A DNA stretch of 64,000 bases from Pseudeuparius sepicola (lineage: Eukaryota > Arthropoda > Insecta > Coleoptera > Anthribidae): contig OY987301.1 in NCBI GenBank assembly GCA_963920635.1, positions 57,418,560 to 57,482,559 on the forward strand. The letters run 5' to 3'. The translations under genes were made by a program, and so were the position numbers. Under the pieces are notes generated by a model, which was not told the DNA's origin, made no database searches, and saw only the letters and a list, made by a program, of their open reading frames with translations. Numbering within the stretch: the first letter of the stretch is position 1; each line of letters opens with the position of its first letter. Positions 35,217 to 46,899 of this stretch are shown piece after piece.

Positions 35217-36725
35217 TCCATATGTGTAAAAAAAAACCAGTTTTTAACAATAATTTTAAAACTTCTTGTTCCAATTTTGGACTTTAAGATATCTGGCAAC
35301 CCATTAAAAATCTTTGGAGCAATGTATTTGAAGCTTCCTTGGCCAACTGTTTTATTTTTTTGGGGACATTTAAGCTGGTGTTTTTTTGCCGTGTTTCATA
35401 TTGGTGGTCAAATAATAATTGTACTTCTATTTTTTGCCACTGATTTTCAATAATAAATTATAGGCATATAGTTGTCTTAAATCCATAATCTGACTTTCTC
35501 TGAATATTAAGTCACTTGGATAAGAGACTGATTTTAATTATCAATTTTTGGAGTACATTCGCACTCTTTAAATAACAATCATTTACTTCTCCCCAGCCAA
35601 CAATACCGTAAGATAACTGGGACTGAACTAATGCATAATATAATATCTTCAGGTGTTTGATGTCCAAATAAGTTTTCAAATATCTAAATCGTGAAACCAA
35701 TCCCCTCATTTTTCTCAACAAAGACTGCACGTGAATGTCCCAACGTAAATGTCTATCTGTAGAAACACCAAGATATTTAATAGAGTCCGTTTCTGGTATT
35801 TTTATGTTGTCTTTGCCAGCACCAATATTTAATGGACCTAAGTTCGGTAAATGATTGGAATAAGATGTGAAAGATAGATATTTCGTTTTTTCATAATTAA
35901 TGGTAAGTTTGTTGCCGTTAAACCAATCAGTTATGTTTTTAAAATCGTTTTCAATCTCAACCTTTAGTGAATCCCAAGTGAGTTGTAAATGACAGCAGTG
36001 TCATCTGCAAAACTTAATATTTTTCCGACGCTGCGCATTTTGAGGAGACTGTTGATATAGACTGTAAACAACAATGGTCCCAAAACCGTCCCTTGGGGTA
36101 CCCCATATTTTAATATTATTTTATTACTAATAATGCCATTGATGTCTACTACTTGCTCTCGATTTTCGAGATAAATCTTAAGTAACATATACGGTGCCCC
36201 TAATTCCATAATTATTGTACATCTTTTGCATTAGTTTAAGATGGCTCAGGGTATCAAATGCTTTCTTTAGATCTACAAAAATGCAGATAGTTGTTTTTTT
36301 TTATCTAGCATATCGTATATGTGAGCTGTTAAGTTTTGCAATGCATCATCCGTCGACTTTTTTTCCCTAAATCCATACTGGTTTTCTGATAACACGTTGT
36401 TTTTGATTAGACATTGCACAATTCTTTTTTTAACGATTTTCTCGAAAATTTTTCCTATGTTTGAAATAAGGGAAATCGGTATATAATTTCCCATTTAATC
36501 CTTGGGGCCATTTTTATGAAGAAGTTTAACAATACGTGGTTGCTATAGTTATTATATTCTAGTTTCAATCTCTCATTATCCTGGTCCCGCATTAATCGTT
36601 TATATTTAGAATTTTTTTAGTTTATCGATTTCAATATACTAGGTGTTATCCAGGTTTTTTTTTGGTGTTGTTTTAGTATTGATTTTAACAGAATTTGTAT
36701 TTTTTTCAAAGACATAAGACTTTGC
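35217..36725 (-). pseudogene. Non-LTR (LINE, Jockey/CR1-like) reverse transcriptase remnant
   Basis: Read right to left. A WIT...SILKSI linker near 36640 is followed by the RT: NYIPISLISNIGKIFEK and GFREKKSTDDAL (36494-36273), an AFDT-like segment, YGVPQGTVLGPLLF (near 36100), and the catalytic FADDTAVIY (36209-35964). The 3' thumb with LKILYYALVQSQLSYGI lies at 35730-35512. Frameshifts and stops separate the pieces. The endonuclease domain is missing. The 3' end near 35217 abuts the fold-back at 34244-35200. Confidence 0.85.
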
Positions 36726-37396
36726 TCCATAATATATGTCAGTGTGTTTGTTTTTCAAGGAGATATAACTTTTCTATTAAGGACGAGTTACACAATTATT
36801 ATAAATATATAGGAGGTAAAATCGTACTACTCTTCTACTAGTCTCTCATTTTTTATTAGGTCACAATGTGATTTGTTGTTACATTTTTCCGTGAATTTAA
36901 GTAAGCGAGAATATATTCGTTAAAATCCTTGAACACATCGAAAAGTTTCAAATAAAATGGTAATAATAGCCAAGGCGTGTAGGTACACTATTATCCACAA
37001 TCATATTCAATGAATAAAGAACCCCTTATTCATTGATCATATTACAGATTTTGTAACAGAAAAAGATGTTTCATTGTTTTGACAATTGAAAATAATTATT
37101 ATTCTTTACATACATTGACGTTCTCGTTTATTTTATGTGTCAAAACTCGCGTTTTGGATGATTTATATAATTTATCTGATAGTGAATTTATACAAATATA
37201 AATTTAATGTTCTTTTCACTAAAAAAGGTTTCTATAGGTACATGCAATGTCATCTATCGGAAACTAGAACTATTTAAAGCAGGCAACAAAAGACTTTTCC
37301 GCTTAATTGAGTTGTTTTACCGACCATGACATACATAATGTTCCACTAGCAATATAAATATTACAGTATGAGTCACAATAATAATGTTTTCAAATA
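36726..37396. other. No gene recognised
   Basis: AT-rich DNA with no motif, between the LINE remnant and the next TIR element. Confidence 0.5.
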
Positions 37397-37982
37397 TACA
37401 GGGTGTTTCTGAATTATGACGCCAAAAAATTTAATTTTGGACCAAAAATATCCTATAAACAGGAGTATGAAGATGTATAATAAAAAACTTACAAGGTGAT
37501 AAAGGTACAGTTTGAAAGACATATTTTTCGCAATAACTTCTACATATGTTATACAATTTAAATAAAACTTGGCGCAGTCCGTTAGTCGCTGAAGCGCAAG
37601 AATTTCGTGTAAAAGAATTTATTCCCATAGCTCATGGGTTTTATATAAAAAAACTGTCCTTTGCATGTTCGAAAAAATAATATCATTTTCTGAAAGAGAA
37701 ATTAATATGTTACAGAAAAGGTAATCTTGTTTAATGTCCCTAAAATGTACAGTTCTCTTTAATATTTGCAAATTTTATTATTGTGCACCTGAGGAGGAGG
37801 ATGCTGGAATGCCACGGAGCACCATTTTAACCTAACAGTCATGGAATTTCGTCATCGTTGTAGCCTTGAAATTTAAAAAATGTTATAATTTTTCCGAAAA
37901 TGCAAAGGACAATTTTTTTATTTTAGAAAAGAAAAAATTAAGGAAACAGACCTCAGTCCCACAATTTCTTTTTAATTTCTAC

Positions 37983-38016
37983 TGGTTTCGTAACTCCCAA
38001 AGTTACATCATCAGGC
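37983..38016 (-). ncRNA. Hammerhead-like motif in fold-back, left arm
   Basis: Minus strand: CTGATGA (rc of 38008-38014), then a six-base helix GTAACT/AGTTAC, then GAAAC. Stem III and stem I are poorly formed, so activity is doubtful. Confidence 0.35.
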
Positions 38017-38710
38017 TAAAGCTATAATAAAAGGAGAATAAAGCTAAAAAAGGTCAGCAGCACTGCTAATAAATGACTAATATTAATTTTATCACTTAAT
38101 GAGTAAAAAATTCGTTCTTTTACTTACAAATATCATCAAGAGCTGTACAGTTCTAAGATTGGAGTCTATTATAGTTATAAATATTGAATATTCACCAACT
38201 TTCTCTATTTTCTTTGAATTATAATAGCTACCTACCTAACTCTACTGTTGGGTTTTCTGCACTGTCGTTTTCTGCTTTAAGTTTTTCTGAAATATTGAGG
38301 TTGCCTGTAGTTGCTAATTCTCTCCTAAGACTTAGTTTCCACCTTTGCCAATGGGGGGGCGCTGCCAGCACCAAAATACGTAGCCATTAAAATTTTTTTA
38401 TTGTATAAAAAAATTTTCTAGAATCAATTCGAAACACCTACAGCTATTACGCCGCCATAGATAGACCTAACAAGAATTTTAATCTGTATGTCCCTTGTCT
38501 TAGTTTGTCTTACCTTTTAATTTTAGTTATATAAAGGATAGTAGTTAGTGCAATGACTATAATAGACTCCAATCTTAGAACTGTACAGCTCTTGATGATA
38601 TTTGTAAGTAAAAGAACGAATTTTTTACTCATTAAGTGATAAAATTAATATTAGTCATTTATTAGCAGTGTTGCTGACCTTTTTTAGCTTTATTCTCCTT
38701 TTATTATAGC

Positions 38711-38752
38711 TTTAGTCTGATGATGTAACTTTGGGAGTTACGAAACCGGTAG
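38711..38752 (+). ncRNA. Hammerhead-like motif in fold-back, right arm
   Basis: CTGATGA (38717-38723), helix II GTAACT/AGTTAC, GAAA (38742-38745), then a self-complementary ACCGGT that could be a very short stem III. Stem I pairing is weak, about 3 bp. As in the Penelope-element copies, an extra T sits between core and helix II. Confidence 0.4.
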
Positions 38753-39377
38753 CTTTTTGAATTAAAAAGAAATTGTGGGACTGAGGTCTGTTTCCTTAAT
38801 TTTCCTTTCTAAAATATGAATAACCCACATGGGGTCCCTCTTCAATTAATTTTTTTATTATATAAAACCTATTGTGTGTTACCCCGCCCCTCCCCCTCTT
38901 GGCCATGGGAACAAATTGTTTGTGATTGAATTTTTAAAGTAGCACTCCGTTTTAAATTAGAAAAATAATAATTGAGGTATTCAGTTTTATTAACAAAAGG
39001 TAAACAACAAAAATTGGTATCCAACAACAATGAAAATTGACATATATTAGGTGTCTACGTCTACCTACATTTTTATATTAACGTAATCTTTACAACTAAT
39101 AATGAACGGCAAATATGGCGAACATGAAAATCGACTTTGTCGATTCTGTTGCTAAGCAACCGACTTTATTTAGTTCTTTATTTACATTAATATATGTTTG
39201 CTTGTTTTATTTACGTAAATAGATGTATATGCTTGCCTTATATGTCGACAATGAATAAACTTTTGTATGGATTTTGGGCATTGTAATGATACATAAATAA
39301 CTATTACACTTTTTGTTTTAAATGACATTTTCTACCTGTTATATAACGTTGGCACCATAATTTAGAAACTCCCTGTA

Positions 39378-40250
39378 TAATTGAAGTGAAACAATGTATC
39401 ACGTGGACTGGAATCGGAGTATTTCAGATTAAAATCCCTTAACAAGCATCGTCGATTACCTTTCACCTTGCGGGCACGCGCTGGATTCCGTTTCAAGTTC
39501 ATGAAATCTAGGATTTCCAGAGGATTCCGGATACCTTTCCGATAGGCATCGTTTTCCCTCAGGATTATATTTCAGAGAGAGATATATCGCCCTCTTTCTG
39601 GGCAGGCCTTGTTTTCCTATTACCTTTAGATTGATTAAAGGATTATGCCTACGGTCTCAACATTTCAAAGTACAATGCGGAGAAAAATTAGTCAGGTGGA
39701 TGTTGGTTTAATGATTTATCACAGTGATCATGTTTCGTGTTTCGAGTGAAAAGGCTAGAAGCTGTTGATACCTGCTAGTTATACGTACAAAGTACGCAGC
39801 ACGGTTACTGCGTCAAAATTGATTGTAATATTGGGTTTGTTCCAACAGCAGTTCTGAACCGGTTCTCGGCGATCTATTGGGATACAAATAATTCTGGTAC
39901 TACCTTTCCATATTCCGAAAGGCTAGAACTGGTTAAGAACTATCTATGTGTTTGAACAAAGCTATAGGTATAGTCAAAAATGGTGGTTTGCGTAGATCTG
40001 TGTAGTTTGCGGATCATTATCACCGCGCATTGCTGCGTCGCTGGTTGTCTTATCGGCTGCGACTGATTGCGCATAGGACATACATGTAAATTCTTTAGCC
40101 GTCTGTAATGCACGCACATTATTAACAATTATTATTATTATTTTATTATATGTTTTATGTTTTGGTTCTTATTATGTTTTATGTTTTGGTTCTTGAAAAC
40201 ACCAAACTAGTTTCCAATGTCTAATGAAAATTTAGTATAGATTTTTCGCA
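39378..40250. other. No gene recognised
   Basis: 39420-39700 has higher GC and looks unique. A 20-bp duplicate (TTATGTTTTGGTTCTTATTA type) lies near 40148-40195. No coding motif. Confidence 0.5.
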
Positions 40251-40320
40251 GGTGTGCAGACGACGACAGGCACCTGTTTCGGACTTGTTGGCCCTCATCA
40301 GACAGAGGCAGCGCACCTCA
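40251..40320 (-). ncRNA. Hammerhead ribozyme candidate
   Basis: Minus strand: CTGATGA (rc of 40295-40301), helix II GGGC/GTCC with a five-base loop, GAAA, helix III ACAGG/CCTGT of 5 bp with a two-base loop (rc of 40266-40277), then C at position 17 (rc of 40265), the expected cleavage point. Distal stem I pairs GGTGCGC with GCACACC with one mismatch, separated from the core by an internal loop as in natural type I hammerheads. There is no extra base before helix II. Confidence 0.6.
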
Positions 40321-40419
40321 CCGAAACGTCCAAACATTCGCTGGCTATGTGGAATAAGAAATAGTATAACGCGGTGAACAACCATCCAATGCCATCTAGC
40401 TGGTATTACCAAAATCATA

Positions 40420-41300
40420 TACAGTGTGGATAGAAATTGTGGAATATTGCTCATATCATTAACATGTTTTAATAAAAGTGTTAGGGGAAATTATTTACAG
40501 TTTAGTGATATCAAGCAATCTTTCGTAGCACAAAAAATGTGGTTGCCATGGGAACCGATTTAATTTTTTTTAAATGGGACCATATACTTTTCTGGTTAAT
40601 ACATTAGAACTTTCTGAATGCAATACAATTTTAATGAAGTCGCATAAGCTATTGACAATGTTTATCAAAATAATTATATTAACATCAAGTTATGCCAAAA
40701 TCAGAACAATGCGAAACTGTCACTAGCTGTGTAACTGTGTACATTGTTACACTAAACGTACTTTTTTTACTTAATTTTCTGTGTACTTAAGTACTTATAG
40801 TATGTTAACCTGTATTCTTTCCGATTCACTTAATTCAAGGGCCATTATAACTTACTAAGTACTTAAGTACACCGAAAATTGAGTAAAAAAGTAGGTTTAC
40901 TGTAACAATGCACACAATTACAAGCAACTGACAGCTAGTCTCGCATTGTTCTGATTTTGGCATTGCTAACTTATTGTTAATAATTATTTTGATAAACATT
41001 GTCAATAGCATAATAGAAAACTTATTTTTTGCATTTTTTCTTATGCGAATTGTATTGTATCGCATTCAGAAAGTTCCAATTATTAATTTTTACCAAAAAA
41101 TGTATATGGTGCCATTTTAAAAAAATAAGTCGGTTACCATGGCAACCACATTTTTGGTGCTACAAAAGATTGCTTGTTATCACTAAACGGGAAATAATTT
41201 CCCCCAACACTTTTATTAGAACATGTTTTTGATTATTTTGGATTTTTGGATTATTTTAAGAAATATAAGCAATATTCCACAATTTCTATCCACACTGTAT
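40420..41300. mobile_element. Fold-back element, TACAGTGTGGATAG family, copy 2
   Basis: Left end TACAGTGTGGATAGAAATTG, right end CAATTTCTATCCACACTGTA. It shares arm phrases with 34244-35200 but is ~75 bp shorter, with small internal deletions (for example near 40630-40660). Frames at 40835-41232 are by-products. Confidence 0.9.
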
Positions 41301-42224
41301 AAACACTCACATTGTTTTGGTTTTGGAAACAATTTTATTAACAATTCCTTAGGTATATATGTATTGTGGGAAAATCATTGTGATTTAATGGATTTGTTTT
41401 TAATTGTTATTATCTCCAACAATAGTTTTCTATGTTTTAAAGATATTTTATAGGTAGTACCTGTAATAAAAAATAACCTTTATGTTTATATTTTAGATAG
41501 AATGGAAACTGTTGAAACGGAGAATGGAGGCGAGGCAACTCAATTCGAGAATAGAACAACACATCGTATATAGAAAGTATAGTATATTTTCACACATATT
41601 TTTCACAGATCTGTTCCACAATTAATTAAAGAAAACAAAATTGGACTGTAAAAAATCTGATCATTAGCATATATATGTTTTACTTACATATATGATTTAT
41701 CCATCTTCCATCTGTTATTAAAATTTGTTTATAAACAAAGCCCAAGCTAAAGGTTCAACAAGAGCGGTCATAACAATATGAAGACGATGTTGAATAGAAT
41801 CTTCCTTTATACCTATTTATTGTGTTTTATATTTATTTATTTATTTAAGGCCACCAAACAGAGGATAAGTTATTTAATTTATAAAATTGCATAACCGTTG
41901 TGGCTGCCGCTTCTTGGTATTTTCGCACATCGCACAACGCTTGCAATTTCGAACACGACGAGAGGATCATGGACAAGGAAGCTATTTTCACAAGTTTTCG
42001 TCCGGGAACCAATGTGGAATAAAATCGGTACCGCAACAGCTTGGCTAAAATGTAGAAAGAGCTGGCCAGTGAGTGCAACACTACAGGTAAGTAATAAGAA
42101 AATATTAGTATTTTTATTCTACTTTATTAAAATAGTGAGTTATTGCGAAAGTAGGTTTTCAAACTGCAGCCGATAAATTTTGCTTCATGTAGGTCTTCGT
42201 GTAGGTTCAGGTGTGTTTAAATTT

Positions 42225-43090
42225 TGTCTCCATATTGAATTTCGTTATGTTGCATCCCGTCTTTGTTGACAATCGTGTTATGTAAAACACAGATAGCTTT
42301 TGCGATGTTTTCTGCAACGTTCACGTCACATGCTATAGGTTTGTCAAAAATTTACCATTTAGATTACAGGATACCAAATGCACACTCCACGGTCCGTCTT
42401 GCTCTAGATAAACGTTTATTAAAATAGTCACATTCTGCATTCAAATCTTGTCTACTAAACTCTATTCAAACTAAACGCAAGTGAAAGTTAAACAAAAGTT
42501 GTTGCATGGCTAGCACGTGATCGGCTTGCTATTGGCTAGTTGGCAATAAAGTTTTTCCAGGCGGGCGAGTTCAGCGAGTCGTTATTTATTACAGAGGTGT
42601 ATTGAGTTGCAATTAAGTGGACTTTTAATTTTTTCCGATATAATTCATTCGCTGTTTATTAATTGTTGGAGCTACGATTTGTGTTAATAGTAGAAATTTG
42701 CAGGTAAGTGAATGACTAGGTGTGCCATAAAAGTTTGTTTTTAAAGTTCTTAATACTGGGGCATATTATTTTAATATTTTACATTATAAAATTCATAGAG
42801 ATCGTCCTTAATGCGGCCCTGCTCCGTATTAGTCCTCAGAATTATTCACGTGTTTCCATCGTGTAAATGTTTACGCCCAACTTGCATTTTGATTGAATAG
42901 AGTGTATATGGTTTCAATATATTATTTAATAACGGATAAGCTTCGTTGCCAATTATGGCATGTCGCATAATTACTACATCTGAACCAGGAAGTGAGCAGC
43001 TTTTTGACAAATTAAGAGCACCCTGTTCAAGTTTTGTGTATAGTGGTGATGCCTTGAATGTTCGTCTATCACTTTTTTGCCGTATCTACC
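42225..43090 (-). pseudogene. PIF/Harbinger transposase, C-terminal half (interrupted)
   Basis: Right to left: FIDIGRYGKK, then after a 1-nt frame slip SDRRTFKASPL, then LPGSDVVIMRHAIIGNEAYP (43060-42910), the signature around the second catalytic Asp. After an insert at 42460-42902 the frame resumes with FNKRLSRARRTVECAFGIL, the strongly conserved C-terminal PIF motif, containing the catalytic Glu. Two stops follow in the tail. The first catalytic Asp region is missing. It lies inside the presumed intron of the MADF gene, on the opposite strand. Confidence 0.85.
42460..42902. mobile_element. Small TIR element inserted in the Harbinger transposase
   Basis: The ends CTCTATTCAAACTAAACGCA and (rc of the right end) CTCTATTCAATCAAAATGCA form ~23-bp imperfect inverted repeats. 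The element splits the transposase reading frame between the NILKPYT and SRQDLNAE segments. A clear target duplication was not found. A GCAG/GTAAGT pair near 42700 may be chance. Confidence 0.6.
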
Positions 43091-43124
43091 GATATCAATG
43101 AAAAAATATCCTTTATAATTAAAA

Positions 43125-44270
43125 AACGTGGGGAATATCAACCGTTGGGTAATATCGACCTCATTGATATCTACATTGTTTAGGGCAGTAAGATGCCAGT
43201 GCCCTATGTCGCCGTTAGTAGTCGTCGTTTGAAAGTACTAGCCATGTTGAGTTCACTCTTCGTGTTGACTTGGTTGCACAATATCGTAAATCGGCAAATT
43301 CCTTATAATTTTTCCACTGTTATTGTTAAGAGGGAGTGAGATGTAGATATTCTATAAATTTTCGTCCTTAAGTTGCTATTAGGAGTAATAGTCAACTAGA
43401 TCGATATAGCCTTAAATTCTGCTTACTGATCTCATGTTTTTCCAATATGTTTAATTTTCAGGTCATTAGTAGGCTTTGGGGTAATGTCGATCAGATCGAT
43501 CCACATGTTATTACTGTCTTGATTGATTTTACCCCCCTGATTTGATATTACCTGCAGCATTTTATTTTATACAGTCGGTTGATCAGAATAGCTGCAAAAA
43601 TATGAAATATTAAATATGAAATATTTTTGCTCCAGTGAAGAAAAAACATACAAATACCGAACATAAAAAACATTAAAGTTAATATACTTAATTTTCTGTT
43701 TGGTCGATATTACCATATTGATCGATATAAATCGATTTTTTCTGACTTCTTTTAAATAACATTAATTACTACATTATCAAAATTATCAACGGAATATTAA
43801 CCGTTGGGTAATAATATTACCAACGGAATATCAACCGTTGGGTAATATCCACCTCCTTGAATATCAACCGTTGGGTAATAAAATTACCAACAGAATATCA
43901 ACCGTTGATTAATATCCACCTCCTTGATATCTTCATTGTATAGGGATGCCAGTGCTCTATGTCGCCGTTAGTAGTCGTAGTTTGAAAGTACTAGCCGGCG
44001 ATTCCACTCTTCGTGACTTGGTTGCACAAAATCTTAAATCGGCAAAAAGGGAGTGATATGTAGATATTCTATAAATTTTCGCCCTTAAGTTGCTATTAGG
44101 AGCAGTAGTCAACTAGGTCGATATAGCCTTAAATTGTGCTTACTGATCTCATGTTTTTCCAATATGTTTAATTTTCAGGTCATTAGTAGGCTTTGGGGTA
44201 ACGTAGATCAGATCGATCCACATGTTATAACTCTCTTGATTGATATTGCCCGTCTGATTGATATTAGGTA
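43125..44270. repeat. Direct repeat pair (~400 bp) with a short tandem array between
   Basis: 43125-43545 and 43880-44262 share long stretches, e.g. ATGTCGCCGTTAGTAGTCGT and TTCAGGTCATTAGTAGGCTT. Between and at the edges, 'AATATCAACCGTTGGGTAAT' units recur (43134, 43795, 43829, 43861, 43896). No coding capacity. Confidence 0.8.
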
Positions 44271-44815
44271 CTTGCAGCATTGAATGCAAATCTGAAAGAA
44301 GAGTTCTTATACACGATTTTGTAGAAACTTTTGGCATTTATAGCGATTAATAATAATACAAATTTGATATTGTTCTTATGTAGTCGATATTCCCCCACGT
44401 TCCCCTAGCTTCGGAAGTTTCTAATACATAATATTGCCCACAGTTGTTTTCTCCATAATATGAAATGGAAATGCTAACATTCTGAATGACCCACCGGTAG
44501 AAAGATACCTGCAACAAACAACTTTCTAAGTTAATGCTTAAAATGATCTTCATTATCTACATTTGAAACAAAAAATAATAATTTTGAAAGTTGGAAAATC
44601 ATACCCTCGACCGTACTGTATCCTCTTCATTTTTATTCACCGAAACCAACGTTTCGTTAAATATTTTTATATAGGAATGTTTCTCAAGTTTTATTTCTTA
44701 TGTAGCAATTACAAACTAAATTAGATATGAACATTATGAACAATGTCACCTTGTTTAAAGTATTCGGGATCTCAATAAATTAACCCCTAGACTCCCGAAA
44801 CACATACATATTATA
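44271..44815. other. No gene recognised
   Basis: Two minus-strand frames (44149-44337 and 44347-44553) have no domain. The sequence is AT-rich. Confidence 0.5.
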
Positions 44816-46010
44816 CAAGGTGAGTTTTTTCGATGCCCACTATGGGGATCTCGAAAACTAGCAGAGCTAGAACAAAGGTTAAATGGGGAAAGAATTCCAG
44901 TTTTCAATGCTCAATTTAATGCCCCTTTTGGATTTTTAAGAAAGTTCGTGGCTCACTAGATATTTTGGAAAGAGTGATTTTTTGCTATTACATGAGATTT
45001 CTGTAGCTCCGTTATTTCTGATTATACATAAAAACTGTAGAGACAAAAATTGTAGATAATTTTGGGCTTAATAAGATAATCCTATCCAATTTTTTATGTT
45101 GTTTGTGATTTTTGAGATATGACATAAAGTTGTGTTTTTTTTTTAATGTAAATCATAGTTGGCTGTGGCCTTTTCAAATCGGCCATTTTTTGAGCTTTCC
45201 AAAAATATAATACTCGGCATAGTTATTATAAAAAATAAAATAGCTATGGCTAATTTTCTTTGAATTAAGAGTAGCTGTTTTAGAAGCAATTGCCAGTATT
45301 GACAGGTGCTCTCTAAGAAAGGCGACGAATTCAGTTCTAAAAAGATGCAATATTTGCATAATTAATAATGGTGGATTGTTTGAACACCTTTTTTATTTTA
45401 AAAGGTGACCTTTTATAATAATATTAATTTGAATTTGCGTTTTTTAATTTTTGTTGTACTTTGTTACATTTTGTTACCAGCTAAAAACAAAATATTAGAA
45501 AGTTTGAAGTATGTCTAATTATAAAATAGAACGTAATTATGAAAATATTCCATGGCTGACTGTGTGAAAATTAAAAAAAATCAGAAAATTAGCCATAGCT
45601 CCTTTATTTTTTATAATAAATAAGCCGAGTATTATATATTTGGAAAGCTCAAAAAATGGCCGATTTTATAGGCCACAACCAAGTATGATTTACATAAAAA
45701 AAAAAGTTTATATCATATCTCAAAAATCACAAACAACATAAAAAATTGGATTAGATTATCTTATTAAGCCCAAAATTATCTACAATTTTTGTCTTTATAG
45801 TTTTTCTGTGTACTCAGAAATCTAATATCTAATGAAATAGCAAAAAATCACTCTTTTTAAAATATCTAGTGAGCCATGAACTTTTTTAAAAATCCAAAAC
45901 GGGCATTACATTGAGCATTTAAAACTGCAATTATTTCCCCATTTAACCTTTGTTCTAGCTCTGCTAGTTTCTGAGATCCCCAAAGTGGGCATGGAAAAAA
46001 CTCACCCTAT
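44816..46010. mobile_element. Fold-back element, ~1.2 kb
   Basis: Left end ACAAGGTGAGTTTTTTCGAT, right end AAAAAACTCACCCTATATAT. Shared inverted phrases include AGCAGAGCTAGAACAAAGGT. It lies just upstream of the acceptor at 46121, inside the presumed MADF intron. Confidence 0.88.
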
Positions 46011-46899
46011 ATATAAGCTAATAACATAACTTTTTGTCGGGAATACCCATACTTGAAAACTCAAAAATACAATATTTTGTTGACTAAACAACTTTATAAA
46101 ATATATTTACATCTTTTGCAGTTATTATACTTGCTAAGGCGCAATGGAATAGACTCCCAGAAACATTTGCAAAGAAACTCGCTGCTATTCCAGTAAAACA
46201 TTCTTGTGATGACAGCGAAGAATTAGAAAAAGCGGATTGGCCATATTTCGAATCACATTTGTTTCTAAAGGATATACGCGGTGAATTTCACTATCACTAT
46301 AAAATTTAACCGCCAAGGAAAGCAGCAACATCGACGACTTAGTATCAATGTCCACAGCAATGATACAGACGACATAGATGAAGCTACTGCAAATAATGAA
46401 TCGCAGGAATCGGCATCGTATTCTACACAAGTTTCACCATCACTTACAACTACATCAACAGTGAGTTTAGTTCCAGAGAAACCAAAAAGTTGCAAAAACC
46501 AGATCCAATTGCAAAGGCTCTACTAGAGGTGAAACAGGCAAAAGTGGATTATTTACAGAGAAAGGATGAAATTAGAAAAAAGAGAGAAGAGAAAGAAATT
46601 GATGAAGATGAAGCCTTTTTTTAAAAGTTTCGTATCCAGTTTATGTAGCTTTTGCAACAAGAAATGGGCGATAGACCCACTCCAGTTAAAAATCAGAATG
46701 CTGGTTGAAATAATTTTACACCCATTATTTACCATAACAATACTGAGTATCAATCAGCGAATCCAGATTATATGAATTAAAAATTAATAAAATACTCTAT
46801 AACTTTACTTTACTTTAATTATAGAAAAAATTATTATTATTTTGTTTTTTATTTCATTGATAAAGTTTTTCTAACTTATCGAAGAGTTAACATTAATCT

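Larger units (their letters stand above)
37397..39377. mobile_element. TIR element (~1.98 kb) with a nested fold-back
   Basis: The left end TACAGGGTGTTTCTGAATTA and the right end (reverse complement TACAGGGAGTTTCTAAATTA) form ~30-bp imperfect inverted repeats. Inside, 37918-38818 is a separate fold-back. Its arms share AAGGAAACAGACCTCAGTCC at the outer edge and TTAGAACTGTACAGCTCTTG further in. The outer element has no coding capacity. Confidence 0.65.
41502..46775 (+). pseudogene. MADF/BESS-type DNA-binding protein, split by a 4-kb intron (degenerate)
   Basis: A short piece opens at ATG 41502 (METVETENGGEATQFENR) after a TTTTAG acceptor. Exon-like sequence at about 41898-42086 has MADF/SANT-like phrases (MWNKIG and KCRKSW in one frame, LAKM and KELASE in another) and ends at a GTAAGT donor (42087). 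The next acceptor TTTTGCAG ends at 46121, followed by WNRLPETFAKKL and WPYFESHLFLKD, the usual MADF-BESS linker, then a Ser/Thr-rich stretch and a charged BESS-like end (KVDYLQRKDEIRKKREEKEI). Frame changes occur at about 46270 and 46490. PIF/Harbinger elements encode such a partner protein, which fits the neighbouring transposase pieces. Confidence 0.55.
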
